Shown here piece after piece: positions 1 to 12,050 of a stretch of DNA of 64,000 nucleotides. The notes beneath the pieces are model-generated. The model had not been told where the DNA came from. It saw only the letters and a program-made list of their open reading frames with translations, and did not search any database. Source of the stretch: Prostheceraeus crozeri (lineage: Eukaryota > Platyhelminthes > Polycladida > Euryleptidae); the NCBI GenBank assembly GCA_907163375.1, contig CAJQUW010005364.1, positions 124,001 through 188,000 on the forward strand, given 5' to 3'. Position numbers and translations under genes: made by a program. Within the stretch, counting starts at the first letter, position 1. Every line of letters starts with the position of its first letter.

Positions 1-463
1 CTTCATCTCCTCGTAATTCGTTGTTAGGAAATCTTCACCACGCACTGCGCGGCCTTCGCGATTTGTTTCGAACACCAAAGTGTCAAAAATTTGAAGAAAA
101 GAAGATTCTTCATCATGAACTCGGGCAGAGGCATAGGGTGTTGGTCCTGGACGGTGGCGAATGAGATTTCGAGCTGGTGTCTGACCTCTTCGAGGAGCCT
201 TTGTTGTCCACAATTCTCCGTCTGGACTTCTGTACTCGTGAGTTCGGTCCTCGATTCGCGGCAGTGTCGCTTCCTCCTCGGATTCATCCGATTCCTCAGA
301 TTCTTCCACTAAATTCGGTGGTAGCTCCTCTTCTTCCATATCAGAAAGACGTTCTTCTTCATCTGATATCTGCGAGTCAATATCTAGTGTCATTTTCCAT
401 TGCTTCTTCGATTCGTTGAAAGGCAACAAGTGCACTGAAGCGTCTCTCTCGACGGGCAGCCAT
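1..463 (-). pseudogene. piggyBac transposase, N-terminal part, runs off the left edge
   Basis: An ATG at 463-461 opens a frame with the Arg-rich start MAARRERRFSALVAFQRIEE, like the starts of the two other piggyBac transposases in this window (MPRRRLTAENAM, MPRTTRYSAAQAL). That frame stops near 375. From the overlapping ATG at 393 a second frame stays open to base 1: an acidic stretch (DEEERLSDMEEEELPP) followed by RHRPGPTPYASARVHDEESS, the typical piggyBac segment just before the catalytic core. The gene therefore seems to have a small indel near 380-393. The catalytic core is outside the window, so activity cannot be judged. Confidence 0.65.
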
Positions 464-993
464 GACAAAGAGTGCAGTAATACGGGCCAAGTATTTCATC
501 GGTCACTTCTAAATAGATGTCATCTGAGTTCAGCTCAAGCCAATCCGATTGCGTGACTTTTCAGGGAGAGTAGCTGTGGTGTCGGCTTGCTATGGTCTTG
601 ACCTCTTATTGATCTTGCGTTGAATGTTGGAATGCGTCGGCAGCGCTAGCCGTGCGCATCGCTCATGGTGTAATTGTCCCTCCATCTGGCTCGCGCGCGC
701 TCTCTATCTTTTTTTTCACTCACATGTATTGCCTGGATCAGCGCATGTACGCTCGCACTTCATCTGTGGAATCTTGACCTTGGGGTCCATTGGACCCCAA
801 CAATCACAAACGTAATAACCCACATTTTTATTCAAATCCACTAACCCTAACCTTGTCAAACATTTAGGGATATAAGCGCGTGGAAAAATAGTAATTCTCA
901 GGTAATTAGAAAAACATTGCATACAAATAAGTGGAAAAATCTGACTAGCAAAACATTTTTTGGGGTCCAATGGACCCCAAAATCATCAAAGGG
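1..993 (-). mobile_element. piggyBac element, 5' end only (rest lies left of the window)
   Basis: The element reads on the minus strand and ends at 993, directly against a TTAA (994-997), the target site of piggyBac. Read inward the terminus starts CCCTTTGATGATTTTGGGG, the usual CCC start. Two near-identical 21-bp palindromes with core GGGGTCCAxTGGACCCC lie at 780-800 and 960-980; paired subterminal motifs of this kind are common transposase-binding sites. The transposase N-terminus follows at 463-1. The other terminus is outside the window. Confidence 0.75.
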
Positions 994-1018
994 TTAAGAT
1001 AGAAAACACTCAAAGTCA

Positions 1019-2053
1019 CTAATATTTCGTATGCCCACCATGGCTTTCGATTACCGAGGCTACTCTCCTTGGCATACTCTCCACCAAATGTTTGCACATT
1101 GCCTGGACCTCTTCATCTCGATTCCAGATCCGCACGAAGGACGAGGTTATGTCACTGCGAGATGTAGTTTTACAGTCTTTTAGTCTGTACTTGACAATTC
1201 CCCACAAATTCTCAATCGGGTTGAGATCGGGACATTGGACCGGCCAGGTCATGATGTTCAAGTCCAGTTGTTCAAGACAGGCCTTGGTTCTTCTTGAGGT
1301 ATGACATGGCGCGTTGTCTTGTTGAAACACACCAGAGCCATCTGGAAACCATTCCAACATTTGCTGGCGGACTCTTCCTTCGATGACATGCTTGATGTAG
1401 TAGGTGCTGTCCATATTGCCTTCGACGACGTGCATTCTACCGGTCCCATACCAGGAGAAACACGACCAGAACATGACACTCATGGGAAACTTTTTCGTCA
1501 GCTGGAAATGTTCGTCTGTAAGCGGATGACCGTCAATAACGCGAACGTACCGGCATTTTCCATTGCCTGCGTAGACCATGGTCTCGTCGCTCCAGACAAC
1601 CTTCTTCCAGTCCTCCATCGTCCATTAGCGATGTTCAAAGGCCCACTTCAGTCGAGCTTCCTTGTGCTTTTCGGTCAGGAATGGTCGTTTCGCCGGCGAT
1701 CGAGTTTTACAGCCCGCCTCGATCAAGGCCCTCTTCTATGTTGAGAGGCTGACGTCTTCACCTTAAGCTCCAAATTCTGTCTTTATGTCTTGGGCTGCGG
1801 CTTTCGGGCTTTTCACACACAACTGGCGAATATGACGGAGGTCGCGGTCCTCGAAAATTTTGTTGTGTCCGCCACAGTTCTCGTAGCTTGTCGTGAAATC
1901 GCCAGTCTCTCGGTATTGCTTAAGGACACGTATGGACCAACGTTGGACAGTCGATTGATTTGTTCCGACAGCCTCGGCGATTTCTCTCTGGGTTTTTGAA
2001 GTATGGTCAGCCAAGATAATTATTTGCGCACGTCGTTGGTTTCTGTCAGTCAT
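1019..2053 (-). pseudogene. Tc1/mariner-like transposase (DD34E type) with three in-frame stops
   Basis: A single minus-strand frame covers about 344 codons, the usual Tc1 length. The N-terminus (MTDRNQRRAQIIILADHTSKTQ, then EIAEAVGTNQSTVQRW) is a helix-turn-helix DNA-binding domain. The C-terminal part has the DDE core: VVWSDET (first Asp), QQDNAPCHTS (second Asp) and WPVQCPDLNPIENLWG (Glu 34 residues on), then the family ending SMPRRVASVI. The frame is interrupted by TAA at 1765-1763, TAG at 1738-1736 and TAA at 1627-1625, with no frameshift, so this is a dead but quite well kept copy. I could not resolve its terminal inverted repeats; it starts about 25 bp from the piggyBac TTAA. Confidence 0.85.
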
Positions 2054-2059
2054 CTTCTA

Positions 2060-5000
2060 CTCGTGATAGAGTCACAAACTGATCGTATTCATACAGACTC
2101 ATGGTATGCGATCGATCATTCATAAATTTAAATTTAATTTTTTTATATCTGTAGATATCTATGCATCACACGGAACGCAATGCACTAGAGCAATATGATG
2201 TTGACGGCTGACTGACGATAAAATGAGCAGCTGAAGAGATGGTAGGAGTCATAGCTATATTTTGATGCTTGATGCAAACTTGCTGAGCGCTGCTGTAAGC
2301 ATGGATATCTCTGATGATCTCTTTAAGCAAAATCAGAATCACTGTGTCACTCGTCGCGTGAGTCTTTCTCTGTGTAGCACGCACGAGAAAGGCGGTCGAC
2401 CAGATTTCTATGTTTGGCTTTCTGCATTGCGCTGAATAGATCTGCTTATTGTTGTCAGTTCACATTTGAATTTTATCGATTGCTACTTGCCAAGCAAACA
2501 AGATCATTTCAGCTTTTCACATTTCAACGAAATGGCCACGGCTTCGGTTCATCACCAAAGATTCCTGACTCATGATCAAAACAGAGACAAAGTGTGCATT
2601 GTTTGAATGGATAAAGGTGGTTATTCGTTGACTGATATTGTGCTAAAGCGAATAACCCGGGACGAGCAAACCGAATAATTTTGTTAGAAACTTGCTAGCT
2701 GTTTGCTAATTTTGTGAAAAATAGAAATTTTGATAAATTCCTACTATGTTTGCTAATTTTGTTAGAGGCCTACCAGTTTCTAAGCAAAATAATAAAATTA
2801 TAAAAAACTTTTTAATTTTGTTAAATATTTATGAAATATTAGTCAAATTATCCTAAATGTCAGAACAAAACATTAATTATTTACATGTTTTCAGATAAGA
2901 TTTGATAGGCCTTTGCCATCCAAAACGCAGTGTGTTGTCAGGATCATTAAACTTTTGATTGACAAGAATCGATGAGAAATTGTCACAAAAGGCATTGATT
3001 CACTAATATCTCTCATTGAAGACCTGTGATTCGATGCTTGGTCAAATGAGCTTGAAAATAAGTTTCAGCACGAATGTAGCAATCAGATCTTGTGTTCGAA
3101 ATTGTATGTTTTACTTCCATATAGCTTGTATGAATCTTGTGTATTATCTTTGTGAAAACTACTCGATGCGTCATGATATGAGCCCTAAATCGAAGAAACA
3201 GTTTAAGTCGTGTGAAATTTCACCGACTCTGAGATCCTATCAAACTGTAGTAATCGCTTCGAACTTGCTCTAATCGTTCTCAGGAAACGATAGGAATTCC
3301 CGTGACGAGAATCCTATATTGGGTGCTATATTTAGAAGTCTGTATAAGGCGCTCAGAGAGTTGCTATCATTTCCCGATGTTTCACGAGTGTGTCATGAGC
3401 ATGTTGCACGAGTAATCAGTTTTCATGATTATTTCTAAAGTATTACTTTATTCTAATGCATCCCAACCTCTGCAATTATCTAATTTATATTTCTGACCTA
3501 TTCTGAGAAGGGATTATCATGTCTTCAAGATGGCGAGCCTCCCGACTTCGAACATTGCAAAGCATTTCTTCGCCGCGCTCTACGTCTATCAGTCAGTTCA
3601 CGGATTCCTCATGAATTGTGTGTGGGTGTGATTCCGCTCGTCGAAGTGAAGACTGACGGCGCAGTTTTCTCTATTCATTGAAGATACTGTAATATGCATG
3701 TTGTCATCCTTTGTTTAAGATCATTACATTAGCGTCGAGTGTCCAGATGGAGTGTATATGGTGCGCCACTATTATTCAGACATGTGAGTAGCAAATAAAT
3801 TGTATTTGTAAATCAGGTGTAAAAACAGATGACTTGAAAAAACATTCTAAACCAACCATTCAAATTATAATGTCCTTCAATTACCAAATAAAATGTACAA
3901 TGTACATTCAGTTGAAGAATTAATCGTGTGATTTATCATGATAGGAGATGGAGACTTCGATCCTTGATGATGAGGCATATTTCCCAAAAATAGGGGTGGT
4001 AAATAAACATTAATTTCCTCCATTTAAAAAATTGCAAGCGTTCTCCGGATTCTAGAATAGAATCCGCAGCGTATGTGGCTGCCTTCCAGTGGGTGTTTCA
4101 TTCGGGAGCTGGTCGGTACGATGATGATAGTGTGGTCCCTCATCAAATCGCATCAAATCATAAGAAACTTAACTTCCTCTGAAATTCATCAGCATCGAGT
4201 ATAGAGAGAGAATCCATATTCTGTGGACAATCCTCACCATGACAGCGCGCACCTCTTAGCAATGTGCACAGCAGTCGTCCCATGCGTCATTGAATCTACT
4301 GAAAATCTATGCTTGAGAGAGAAAGGGATACTAAAAAGTAGTCCACGAATGTGGCATTGAAACTGTCCAAGATACATGACTGAAGTGGTCTTGCTAAACA
4401 TCAGGATCACAGGGCTTCTTTGGGACCACACTATTATCACTGCACCAGCTGGTCGTATGGAAAAAGATTGAATCTTCTTTTAATTCGCTGATTGATACTG
4501 TCGATAATGTAGCTTGCGTGCACATCTAAACCGTCGTTTGTCAGGCCTACATGTAGGGTTGGCATATTTTTTAAAATACGAATTTTTGTGGTTTTTTAAA
4601 TAGGTCAAATGCTTCACTGTATAATTTGGATTTGTGCAAGACATTTGAGGGTACGTTATTGTTACTGATTTCAGTTAATGAGGAAATTATTTGACATCAA
4701 TATCAAATCGGATTTTCTGCTTAACCGGCATATGTTGTCCACCGTGGGAAAATGTGTTATGGATTAATTCGTGCTGTTGTAAATTATTGGGATGATAAAA
4801 GATACTGAGATAGTTAAAAATATCACCTGATTGATTCTTATAATAGAAGCTCGATCAAAACCTGTGTCATCTTCCTATTTTTCAATTATGCTACATTCTG
4901 TATGGCCTATTCCTTTCTCTTATGTGCGTCAAATACATTCAATACTTTTTGCATCAAAACTCTATTGTGCATTTCAGACCGCAATATCATTGTCTATCAA

Positions 5001-5130
5001 AGAGATATCATAAATGGGAACTGATTGAAACTGACCAAACCAGCACAATTGATGGTAGAGGAACAATTACGACAGTTCTGTAGGCTGACATCTGCTGATG
5101 AGGTGAGTCTTTTAAATTATGTGATTCTTT
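2060..5130. other. No gene recognised
   Basis: About 3 kb of AT-rich sequence with only short unconvincing frames. I see no transposase or protein motif and no clear terminal repeats. Confidence 0.5.
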
Positions 5131-5590
5131 GCCACTGCCTCCGAATGTTTTGGTTTTAGCAGCATTGAGTTTTTCTGCTGTTAATCCTTGGAGCATTTCG
5201 TAGCATGATGACAGCAATCAACAGTTATAATGTCTAAATATGTAGGGCTATTCTTGTCACTGCCCCCGAATGTTTTGGTTTTAGCAGCATTGAGTTTTTC
5301 TGCTGTTAATCCTTGGAGCATTTCGTAGCATGATGACAGCAATCAACAGTTATAATGTCTAAATATGTAGGGCTATTCTTGTCACTGCCTCCGAATGTTT
5401 TGGTTTTAGCAGCATTGAGTTTTTCTGCTGTTAATCCTTGCAGCATTTCGTAGCATGATGACAGCAATCAACAGTTATAATGTATAAATATGTAGGGCTA
5501 TTCTTGTCACTGCCTCCGAATGTTTTGGTTTTAGCAGCATTGAGTTTTTCTGCTGTTAATCCTTGGAGCATTTCGCAGCAGGATGACTTC
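5131..5590. repeat. Tandem repeat, 125-bp unit, about 3.7 copies
   Basis: The motif CCGAATGTTTTGGTTTTAGC recurs at 5141, 5266, 5391 and 5516, exactly 125 bp apart. Units differ by only a few bases, and the last is cut short after the GGAGCATTTCG segment. The short frames in it are in register with the repeat and have no recognisable product. Confidence 0.95.
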
Positions 5591-6320
5591 GATCAACAAT
5601 ATATTCAATTAATATCAACGGTAAATTTCATCAATGTTTGGCTACGGCGTAGGGTAACTGTAATTTTATCAATAGAATGTGAGCGGTCTGCGAACCCACT
5701 TTATGCGTCAAGATCAAACCCACAAGTTTTATGATGTGTAAATTATACATGTTATAATTATAATGCAATATATTTACACATCGTTAAACTTAGTTTCATC
5801 TTGACTTATTAAGTGGATTCGCAGGATGCTCACATTTTATTGATAAAACTACAGTTCATCTACGATATATGTTGTGGCAAAATATTGGGGCATGTCTAGA
5901 AAACATTCTAAAAATGTTTTAAGATAACATTTTCATAATATTCTCATGTATTGTCATTTGAACATATAACATTTTTTGGAATGTTTTTATAGCAAATTCA
6001 CGACATTTTCTGAACAGTTTTAGAATGTTTTTTGTTGGGAATTCACGTAAGAGTTGTGTAAGATAATATCAGAGAGAAATTTGAGACATTTTATTAGAAT
6101 TTTACCAAATAATTTGCTATTTGCTAAAAATTGTCAAATCATCAGCTATGTTAGATAAATATTTGATAAAATTTTAGTAGAAGTTTAGTAAAATGTTGTC
6201 AAGTATTTGCCAAATATTTAACAAAAGCATCTGGTGTGTTCGTCCCGGGAAGGGACTTCTTCATCAGCAACTTTGACCCCGAAGAGCGATGCTGCCCAAA
6301 TTCCATTTGCAGCAAATGTT
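5591..6320. other. No gene recognised; AT-rich with repeated AACATTTT/AAAATGTT words
   Basis: The stretch 5890-6200 is rich in short complementary words (AACATTTT, AAAATGTT, TTTTAGAATG) and may be a decayed foldback element. I see no clean ends or coding motif. Confidence 0.35.
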
Positions 6321-6327
6321 GAAGAGA

Positions 6328-8170
6328 TCTATATGATCTCGAGAATGGGAAAAAGACTGTTCATGATTTGCCTGATCCCTACGACTTCGATGACATCCTT
6401 CCACACGTGCGTCGCCTTCGTTTGGATGAAAGTCGATATTGTGAGTGCGAAATTTGCAACGTCGCGAGAACCAAGTCCAAGTTGGTCTCCAAGAGGAAGA
6501 GAGGACGACCGTCATCCGATTCCTCCAATAACCAAACGTCAATGTGTGCTGCAGTGAAAATGTGCCTTCATTGTAAAGGCATCATTCATCGTGGGATTTG
6601 ACACAAGTGCAACTTATCCAACTTGCGAAAGAACTTGATTGATATGTGTGAATCCGTCGATGAACGTACGAAAGAGGTGGTGGCCTATAGAGTCATCAGT
6701 GACAAGGTGAAGGATGAAAGTGCGAAAAGCATCAAGCTGAAGAATCCAGGACCATTCCCATTGAAGATCAATGTGAACCCGAAAGAGGACACAACGACGT
6801 TTTCTTCATCGGACATCAGGAGTCTACAACTGGCCCTTGGAACTTCAAATCGCAGCGTTCATCGCAAATTATTGCCATTCATCCGTCGCATTTCCCATAA
6901 CCGACATGCCGTTCAAGCACACACACCTCAGTTCTTGCACGATCGAGATCAGCAACTCGCCAAGTACTTTTCTGTCACACTCATGAAACTAGATACGGAC
7001 AACAACAAAGAGGAACTTCGTGAGGTTGTCTATTGCACAGATGTGGAAGATTTTATAGACACTATTTCATCAAAACGGGATATTGACCTAGACAATCACC
7101 ACGTGAAGATAGGAATCGATGGGGGCGGCGGTTTCCTCAAATTTTGCCTGAGTGTGTACGTGGATGAGGATGTTGAGACGCCACATCCAAAGGACTCTTT
7201 CGCTAACACTAGTGTAAAGAAAATCTTCATCATCGCCATCGTTCAAGATGTGAAAGAATCGTATATCAACGTTCTTTGAATTTTGTAAATTCTCAACATT
7301 CAACAAGTGAGCATGAACTGCATGTATGCATTGGACTTGAAGTTGGCCAATATTGTGGCAGGATTGCAGGCGCATGGTTCTGCACATCCATGCCTTTGGT
7401 GTGTATGTCCAAAGCGGGAGTTCGGCAAGGACTCGGAGTCGCAACATCATGTCCGGTCACTGGGATCAGTGAGAAATTTCCCGAATGACTTTCAGTGCGA
7501 AAGATCGCATAGTGATAAAGTCCAGGCCAAGGACTTCAAGAACTGTATCCATCCACCTCTTGTGTTCGGTGATGACAGCAATTTGTTTATCCATCACATC
7601 CCACCACCAGAGCTCCATCTCTTACTGAGGACTACAAACAAAATCCTCAAGGGGATGGAGCTTGTGAGTGAAGAGGTGGCATTTCAGTTTTAAACTGATC
7701 TAGGAATCATTCGACCCAAATTGCATGGGGGAGAATTTACAGGGAATTCATGTAAAAAGATTCTGCAGAATGTTCATGTTTTTGAATCTATAGTAGTACG
7801 TGCTCGACAAGACTCGAGGAGACTGCTGAAGTTTTCTGAGTGTTTGAAATGCTTGAATGAAGTACGGATTGCTTTTTTCGGATCGGTGTTGAATGGTGGG
7901 TTTGTTGAGAGGATAAGATACTTTCGAAAAGCTTACCTGGATTTGGAAATACGTGTTACTACATCTGTCCATGTGTTATTCGTGCATGTTATCCAATTCT
8001 GCTTATTTCACAAAGCTCCACTTGGCCCCTACAGTGAACAAGCATCGGAATCCGTTCACCAGGATTTCCATGCAGCATGGGTCCAATGCGGAAAAGTGGA
8101 CATTATAAACAAGAATTATGGAAACAATTTGCTCGCCGCCATCATTCGATATAATGGCAGGCACCTGTAA
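6328..8170 (+). pseudogene. Decayed transposase-like gene of an uncharacterised multicopy invertebrate family
   Basis: One plus-strand frame is readable for about 610 codons and is broken only by in-frame stops (TGA 6599-6601, TGA 7277-7279, TAA 7286-7288, TAA 7691-7693), with no frameshift seen. Landmarks in order: a basic N-terminal part with Cys pairs (CECEIC, then CLHCKGIIHRG), KIGIDGGGGFLKFCLSV near 7108, LKLANIVAGLQAHGSAHPCLWC near 7336, PPPELHLLL near 7604, HGGEFTGNSCKKIL near 7724, and VHVLFVHVIQFC then YSEQASESVHQDF near 8030. I recognise these blocks from unnamed proteins repeated across invertebrate genomes. The Cys pairs and the late SEQ-xES-xH block resemble DDE transposases (possibly KDZ-like), but I cannot assign a superfamily. 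No terminal repeats were found. Confidence 0.5.
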
Positions 8171-8946
8171 TAACAATTGCTCCCATCCAATAGAGCCCAT
8201 TTGAAGATGGATTGTGACGCACATTGTACTTTTTGTCTACATACACTGTGCCTACTGTATTCTCAGTGTGCATGTTGGCTTCTACCATTTTTTGAAAAAG
8301 TTAATATAGAAAGCTGGCCTAGGCCTTTTTGAATATGAAAAATTGTGGAATGTACGTGTATGTTTGGCCTAGAAGACAATCCCCTACTATGGAATTAATG
8401 TTTTATTATGGGAATGTGAATATTGCTCTGAAATGGTAGTGATAAAGAATGGCTCAGGAGATGAATTGTTGCTTTTACTCGTATTCATATATTTCTTAAT
8501 ATTAGTAAGTACCTAATATTTTAGGGGTTTACTGGGTCCAATACAAGGGATTACACCTGTAGCATCATCAAAACGGTTCATTCATTATTGTTTGATATAA
8601 ATCTACTGCGAGACGTTGATAAAATTGCTTAAAAATGCAAATCAGGCATAGCATGTCACAATATTTGTCACCAAAAATGCTGTAAAAATGATTTTTGACG
8701 CCATTTTAAAAAAATGGCTCTAAAAGTCAAATAGCTAGGTTACAATTTCAGTGACCATCATAGTGAGTATGTGTTGGTCATATAGAATGAGAAAATGGAA
8801 AGTATAGAGGGCCGGGTTACATTTTTGTTGGCTTGATCGGTCTTCCGTGTCACCGTGTTGTGGGGTCAAAGATTGCATGTAATTCGTTTAGTAGGAAGGA
8901 ACATGCGGACTTGGCCGATGTGGGTGATGTGAGCACCTGCATCTTT
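8171..8946. other. No gene recognised
   Basis: AT-rich sequence following the decayed gene, possibly its 3' untranslated and flanking part. I see no supported feature. Confidence 0.4.
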
Positions 8947-9059
8947 AAGTGGAGAAGAGATGTATATATAATATATAGTATATATATTATATTATGAATT
9001 TTAATTAATATATATTATATTATGTACTATATTATATTTAGAAAACTCTTCTCCACTTA
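8947..9059. repeat. AT-rich hairpin with 13-bp inverted repeats
   Basis: AAGTGGAGAAGAG at 8947-8959 is repeated inverted as CTCTTCTCCACTT at 9046-9058 around an almost pure A/T core (TATATAATATAT). It is a strong foldback of about 112 bp, either a tiny MITE or a cruciform-prone microsatellite. Confidence 0.75.
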
Positions 9060-9540
9060 CAGTTTTCTAGAAATTATAAGGGAGGCGGCCCAGGCATGGT
9101 CACCCTTTTCTCAGTCCCACACCAGCAGTCGACCCGTAGCAGCTCCCACAGGGCAGGAAGAGTGCACTCATTTATTGATGTTGCAACATCTAGTCACAGG
9201 TTATCATTGTGAATCAAGAGAAAATACACAATTTATGAGTCAAATTTGACGCATTAGGCCGATCTTGGTGTATTTATTCTCTATTTATGGTCGCCTACCA
9301 AATTCGATGTCAAGTCTTTACAATAATTAAGACAACTGCATTTTTATCTAATTTGACATAAATATCGTGTCATCTTCTAACTCTATATTGTTCGCAGACA
9401 TTTTCATGAGCAGCATCCGTTATGAAAAAATTCTAAAAATCGGTTTAGAACTAAGGATTTTACAGACGAAAGATATTTTTTTTGACAAATGTTCCCGGGT
9501 TGAAAAAACCGAGATAATTCATCTAATATATGATTGATGT

Positions 9541-12050
9541 GATCAACGCTGCATAATAAAGCCTAACTTTTCAAGCTAACAGTTAGCAAACTTCAAAATG
9601 AAGTAGGCCTAAATTATTTTTGCTCCAGATCTTTCACAATGCGTGAAATTATGCACCTATTTGGTGATGAAAATTTTCCGGAAAATTTTGAATCAAAATT
9701 TTCCATGGAAAATATTGGAAAAAATCGGAAAATTTTGAAAGTTCTGATTTTTTGTGATGGGCCCTATTATTTAGACCGCTTCCACAGCCGAGACAGCTAC
9801 ACACCAATAGAGGGTCTAAAACTGCTGATTTTGATCATTATTTCGAATGAAACAATCTTGAAAAATGGAAAATTTTGACTTTTTGTGACATAATTTTTGC
9901 GTTTTCTACCATAGCCGATCTAGTGATGCAAACGAAAAATTTTCCAGAAACTTTTGAAATTCATTTTTCGGTGATTGACGTTTTTGCCTTTGTTTTGGAG
10001 ACTTATGATAGTCGTTTGAAAGGACTATGTAATGTTCAAAGACCGAAAAGTTCTCTATCATCCCTGTATGTTAACTTTTGGTACCGTACCAACTGCACCC
10101 CCTCCGTGTCTGTTTCAGATCTTTCCAAATGAATTTCAGACATTAATTGGATTTCAGATTTCTCTAACTGGACTTCAGATATATGTCAGAAGCTCAACTT
10201 TGAAAAGATCTTAAATTCAACTGGAGAATCTCCAATTCATCTGGATCATATCTGAAATTCATTTGGGCAGATTTGAAATCGGATGGGAGCTATGTGAACC
10301 ATCTGAGCTATGTAGAAATGGAAGATGTGTATCCTCAACGAAGATATCGGACAATACGCCAGAAGTTAGAAGCTATCATAGATATTCTTTTACTCATCAC
10401 AGATCTTTAGTGTCCAAATATCTCACAAGCTTACCGTCTTTATATCTTCCAAAGTGGACGCTCATGAATACTATGTGGACTGTGCTTATACTTCACGTGT
10501 TCATCAACACATGATCAACGCTGCATAAAGCTTTACTTTCAAGCTAACAATTAGCAAACTCCAAAATGAAGTACATTTTTGCTTCAGATCTTTCACATAT
10601 TGCATGAAATTATACCCCTTTTGTAAAGCAAGATTCACATTATCCCAAACGGTGTCTGTGTGATAATTAAAAATGAGGCACAAGCTACTAGTGGCAAAGG
10701 AATGTTCAAAAATCCGCGGACGGAAATCGTATTGCTACGATCGCTTCAATCGAAATAATGATGAAATCAAGAGTTTTAGACCCCAGATATTGGTACGTAT
10801 CCGCCCCGGAAGCGGAAGCGCTCAAATTATAGGACCTATCAAAATATCAAAACTTTCAAATTTTCCACGGAAAATTTTCAACACTACGGCCGAGGCATAG
10901 ACACATCAATAGAATTGTTCTAAAACTCTTGATTTCATCATATCATTTCAATTAAAACGATCGTAGCCATATGAGTCCCGTCCGCGGATTTTTTCAGCAT
11001 TCCATTACCAGCAGTAGCTTGTGGTAATTTGTTGGCATTTTTTAATGCTATAATACAGACACCTTTTGGGATAACATGAATTCATTTCCTTTACAATAGG
11101 GTATAATTTCATGCAATGTGAAAGAACTGGAGCAAAAATAATGCACTTCATTTGGGAGTTTGTTTCTAGCTTGAAAGTTAAGCTTTATTATGCATCCTTG
11201 ATTGTAATGATACAAATTCTCCATGTGTTGATGAACATGTGAAGCACAAGCACACAGTCCTCCACATATATTATACATGAGCGACCATGTGGAAGATACA
11301 TGTACATGTATATAAAGACTGCAAACTGGTGAGATATTTGGATACTAAAGATATCCGTGATGAGGAGAAGAATATCTATGATAGCTTCTAACTTCTGGAA
11401 TATTGTCTGGATAGTTCCAAATCGATTTCAGATCTACTTAAATGAATTTCAGACATTTCCAGATGAATTGGAGATTGTCCAGTTGAATTTAAGATCTTTT
11501 CAAAGTTGAGCTTCTGACAGATATCTGAAGTCCAGCTAGAGAAATCTGAAATCCGTTTAATGTCTGAAATTCATTCGGAAAGATCTGAAATAGACATGGA
11601 AAAGGTGCAGTTGGTACCAAAAGTTAACATACAGGGATGATCGGTCTTTGAATTCAAAGATATTACAATATTAATATTGCATAGTCTTTTCAAACGACTA
11701 TAATAAGTCTCCAAAACAAAGGCAAAAACGTCAATCACCGAAAAATAAATTTCAAAATTTTCCATTTGCATCACTACCCCTTTTGTAAAGCAAGATTCAC
11801 GTTATCCCAAACGGTGTCTGTGTGATAATTAAAAATGCTAACAAATTATCACAAGCCTTTGGTGGCAAAGGAATCCACGGACGGAACTCGTATTGCTACG
11901 ATCGCTTCAATCGAAATAATAATGAAATCAATAGTTTTTCATACCCAATGTATTGGTACGTAGCTGCCTCTGCAGTGGAAGCGCTCAAATTATAGGGCCG
12001 ATCAGAAAAAATCAAAATTTTCCGGAAAATTTTCATCACTACACAGAAGA
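9541..12050. repeat. Large imperfect palindrome built of repeated blocks
   Basis: A block starting GATCAACGCTGCATAA and running about 110 bp to GAAATTATxxxCCT occurs at 9541 and 10513 and again inverted at about 11213-11099. Further blocks (the TCCAGAAACTTTTGAAATTC region at 9945-10280 and the AAACGGTGTCTGTGTGATAA region at 10645-10790) recur inverted at 11780-11440 and 11070-10910. A third, direct copy of the second block is at 11800-11960. The centre of symmetry is near 10860. The short frames are not protein-like. It is probably a foldback-type or non-autonomous DNA element with internal duplication; exact ends and family are unknown. Confidence 0.7.

Noticed and set aside
1000-2110. Terminal inverted repeats of the first Tc1-like copy
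   Set aside because: Only short matches such as GTGACT could be found at both sides; not enough to claim ends.
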